From Methanosarcinaceae archaeon (lineage in GTDB: Archaea; Halobacteriota; Methanosarcinia; Methanosarcinales; Methanosarcinaceae), in the NCBI GenBank assembly GCA_030596385.1, contig JAUVKD010000047.1:1-6812 (forward strand): a stretch of 6,812 nucleotides of DNA, given 5' to 3'. Position 1 is the first letter of the stretch, and each line of letters starts with the position of its first letter. The notes beneath the pieces are model-generated. The model was not told the DNA's origin, made no database searches, and was given only the letters and a program-made list of their open reading frames with translations. Position numbers and translations under genes: made by a program. Shown piece by piece: positions 6,108 to 6,812 of the stretch.

Positions 6108-6247
6108 AATGGCTGCAAAGAAAACAAAACAGAAAACCGCAGCAACAAAAGAATCCGGGGCAGTGTACCTTTCCAGCACCAGCCAGTATTACGGACTACT
6201 TTGCCGAATTTCACAATGTTTTCAGAATCGCATTTTGGACAATTCAT
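6083..6247 (-). pseudogene. Truncated zinc-ribbon gene fused to antisense portal sequence
   Basis: Residues 1-19 (beginning MNCPKCDSENIVKFGKVV) match the complete zinc-ribbon protein at 5673-5807. At 6190/6191 the gene runs into the antisense strand of the broken portal fragment. The resulting 54-residue frame loses the second Cys pair and gains GWCW followed by a hydrophobic stretch (about residues 31-50, rich in Leu, Phe and Val). The start is good: AGGAG lies 8 bases before the ATG. It is probably a remnant. A translated chimeric peptide that could enter a membrane is possible but unproven. Confidence 0.7.
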
Positions 6248-6264
6248 GTTTAGAACTCCTATGA
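6109..6264 (+). pseudogene. Broken 5' fragment of the probable portal gene
   Basis: Codons 1-24 encode MAAKKTKQKTAATKES, then GAVYLSST, nearly the same as the intact gene at 6702. After about codon 27 (6189/6190) the match ends. The frame then runs antisense through the start of the truncated zinc-ribbon gene to a stop at 6262-6264, giving 51 residues with no sensible C terminus. In codons 16-24 six codons differ from the intact copy and five of those changes are silent. The fragment therefore comes from a once-functional, diverged version of the gene rather than a fresh copying error. It keeps its full promoter and palindrome. Confidence 0.85.
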
Positions 6265-6420
6265 ATGAATCGGAGAATCAGATATTAAGGTTCGGTAAAA
6301 TAGTAATTCATCACACCGACTACATACAATCTTAAATTCATGACAATAAGATTGATTTGTTTTTATTTTAAGTTCTTTGAGATGTGGCTTATGCCCAAAA
6401 ACTGTACATAAAATATTCAT
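6259..6420 (-). CDS. Small Cys/His protein, DUF1660-like (right copy)
   Basis: The product has 53 residues. It shows C5-x3-FGH10-K at the start and C33-S-R-C36 followed by LLFYRTLISDS, matching the 78-residue protein at 5797-6033 (LFGHK, VCSRC, MFYRSIISDS). Both putative metal-binding pairs are kept, although the overall sequence has diverged strongly. The acidic C-terminal region of the relative is missing; this protein ends shortly after ISDS. The gene lies 17 bases after the 62-residue gene and 11 bases before the truncated zinc ribbon, so the three form one operon. Function is unknown. Confidence 0.72.
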   Translation of the reverse strand: MNILCTVFGHKPHLKELKIKTNQSYCHEFKIVCSRCDELLFYRTLISDSPIHS

Positions 6421-6437
6421 TTGCCTAGTTGCTTAAA

Positions 6438-6626
6438 TCACAGAACTGCAGTTATTTCTATTGATGCACATCTTATGTTATGGTTATCAACATTACTAAA
6501 AACAAGAGCATGAATAAGGTCAATAGAATCTATTTTTAATCCGGTTGCTTTTTCAAAATTATTAACTAGATTTAGTATGTCTGATGACAATTTAACTTTA
6601 CACGAATTCAATTCATTTGGATCCAT
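6438..6626 (-). CDS. Small protein of unknown function, first gene of the right accessory operon
   Basis: This 62-residue protein has a probable amphipathic helix around residues 13-29 (KLSSDILNLVNNFEKATGL). A second hydrophobic stretch, IDSIDLIHALVFSNV, and a short C-terminal strand (CASIEITAVL) follow. It has no recognisable motif, and its two cysteines are far apart. It takes the place directly behind the divergent promoter that the 78-residue gene has in the left copy, with the same 28-base spacing from TATA-like box to ATG. There is no counterpart in the left copy, so it was gained there or lost on the left. Confidence 0.6.
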   Translation of the reverse strand: MDPNELNSCKVKLSSDILNLVNNFEKATGLKIDSIDLIHALVFSNVDNHNIRCASIEITAVL

Positions 6627-6653
6627 AGTATATATTATATCTATTTATCTATC

Positions 6654-6663
6654 TACTTATACT
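6654..6663 (-). promoter_or_regulatory. TATA-like box for the 62-residue gene
   Basis: AGTATAAGTA on the minus strand begins 28 bases before the ATG at 6626, exactly as in the left copy. It is back to back with the plus-strand box at 6670-6677. Confidence 0.5.
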
Positions 6664-6669
6664 TACCTA

Positions 6670-6700
6670 TTTATATTACTTTGTGACTATATGATATAGT
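6670..6700 (+). promoter_or_regulatory. Promoter with palindromic operator for the probable portal gene
   Basis: TTTATATT (6670-6677), then the palindrome ACTATAT-G-ATATAGT (6686-6700), one A, and the ATG at 6702. There is no room for a ribosome-binding site if transcription starts about 26 bases after the box, which fits leaderless expression. The element is shared with the propeller gene on the opposite strand. Confidence 0.65.
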
Positions 6701-6701
6701 A

Positions 6702-6812
6702 ATGGCTGCAAAGAAAACAAAACAGAAAACCGCAGCAACAAAAGAATCAGGCACAGTATATCTTTCCAGCACTGGGAATTATTTCACTGCTCCTGAGATC
6801 GATGTACAGAAA
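6702..6812 (+). CDS. Probable portal protein, N terminus (partial)
   Basis: Thirty-seven codons are present and the frame is open at the window edge. The protein starts with a Lys/Thr/Ala-rich basic segment (MAAKKTKQKTAATKES), likely disordered, then VYLSSTGNYFTAPEIDVQK. The 'Y-F-x-A-P-x-I-D' stretch resembles the beginning of portal proteins of the PBSX-like type. The next structural gene after terL on the same strand is normally the portal, but the visible part is too short to be sure. Another late structural gene is the alternative. Confidence 0.5.
   Translation, partial: MAAKKTKQKTAATKESGTVYLSSTGNYFTAPEIDVQK

Larger units (their letters stand above)
6041..6194. repeat. Direct repeat, left copy: divergent promoter plus start of the portal gene
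   Basis: This segment matches 6634-6787 at a constant offset of 593 bases. Positions 6074-6155 are identical to 6667-6748 (82 bases). Differences before this are few and lie in the TATC-rich tract. Differences after it are mostly at third codon positions until homology stops near 6190. It contains two back-to-back TATA-like boxes, the palindrome and about 27 codons of the probable portal gene. Confidence 0.95.
6634..6787. repeat. Direct repeat, right copy: divergent promoter plus start of the portal gene
   Basis: Partner of 6041-6194. In this copy the portal frame stays open to the window edge. The TATC-rich part is degenerate compared with the left copy but has the same length, so both outward spacings are preserved. 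Confidence 0.95.

Noticed and set aside
6041..6787. Attachment-site or integration repeats
   Set aside because: The repeated segment carries a promoter and coding start, and no integrase or tRNA gene is present. Homology ends at a gene-gene fusion, not at a clean core site.
1..6812. CRISPR array, tRNA or rRNA genes
   Set aside because: No regularly spaced short repeats and no cloverleaf or rRNA-like sequence were seen on either strand.

Overview
The window is a piece of a tailed-virus (Caudoviricetes-type) genome or provirus, most likely from an archaeon. No host gene is visible. The archaeal reading is an inference. Several genes start within a few bases of where transcription should begin, with A+T-rich TATA-like boxes about 28-32 bases before the ATG. 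Other genes have GGTGA or GAGGT ribosome-binding sites. The large terminase has the C-terminal nuclease layout of the family named after ORF9 of methanogen virus psiM2. DNA composition is moderate to low in G+C, which argues against a typical haloarchaeal virus and fits a methanogen-like host better. A bacterial phage is not excluded.

Left part (1-3650, minus strand): a tightly packed morphogenesis operon. In the direction of transcription it holds a five-repeat propeller-like protein, a small Ig-like protein, a head-tail connector candidate, an HK97 gp10-like protein, a tail terminator candidate, the tail tube protein, and the first codons of a further gene running off the window. Genes overlap or abut by a few bases, so translation is probably coupled. 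This is the usual order of genes downstream of a major capsid gene, but the capsid gene is absent and the propeller gene sits in its place.

Middle (3651-5515): a divergent promoter region, then the small and large terminase subunits on the plus strand.

Right part (5431-6812): an accessory region of very small minus-strand genes between terminase and a probable portal gene whose start is at the right edge. Two versions of one locus are stacked in tandem. Each has a small zinc-ribbon gene, a small Cys/His protein of the GHK...CSRC type (DUF1660-like), a back-to-back promoter, and the start of the probable portal gene. The left portal start is broken after about 27 codons, where it is fused to the truncated zinc-ribbon gene of the right version. 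The promoter plus portal start is nearly identical in the two versions (82 bases in a row without a difference), while the small genes have diverged strongly.

The most interesting signal is a perfect 15-base palindrome, ACTATAT-N-ATATAGT, placed one base before the ATG of three genes: the propeller gene on the minus strand, and the broken and intact portal starts on the plus strand. With a matching TATA-like box upstream it looks like a shared late promoter/operator that would couple the two oppositely oriented structural operons.
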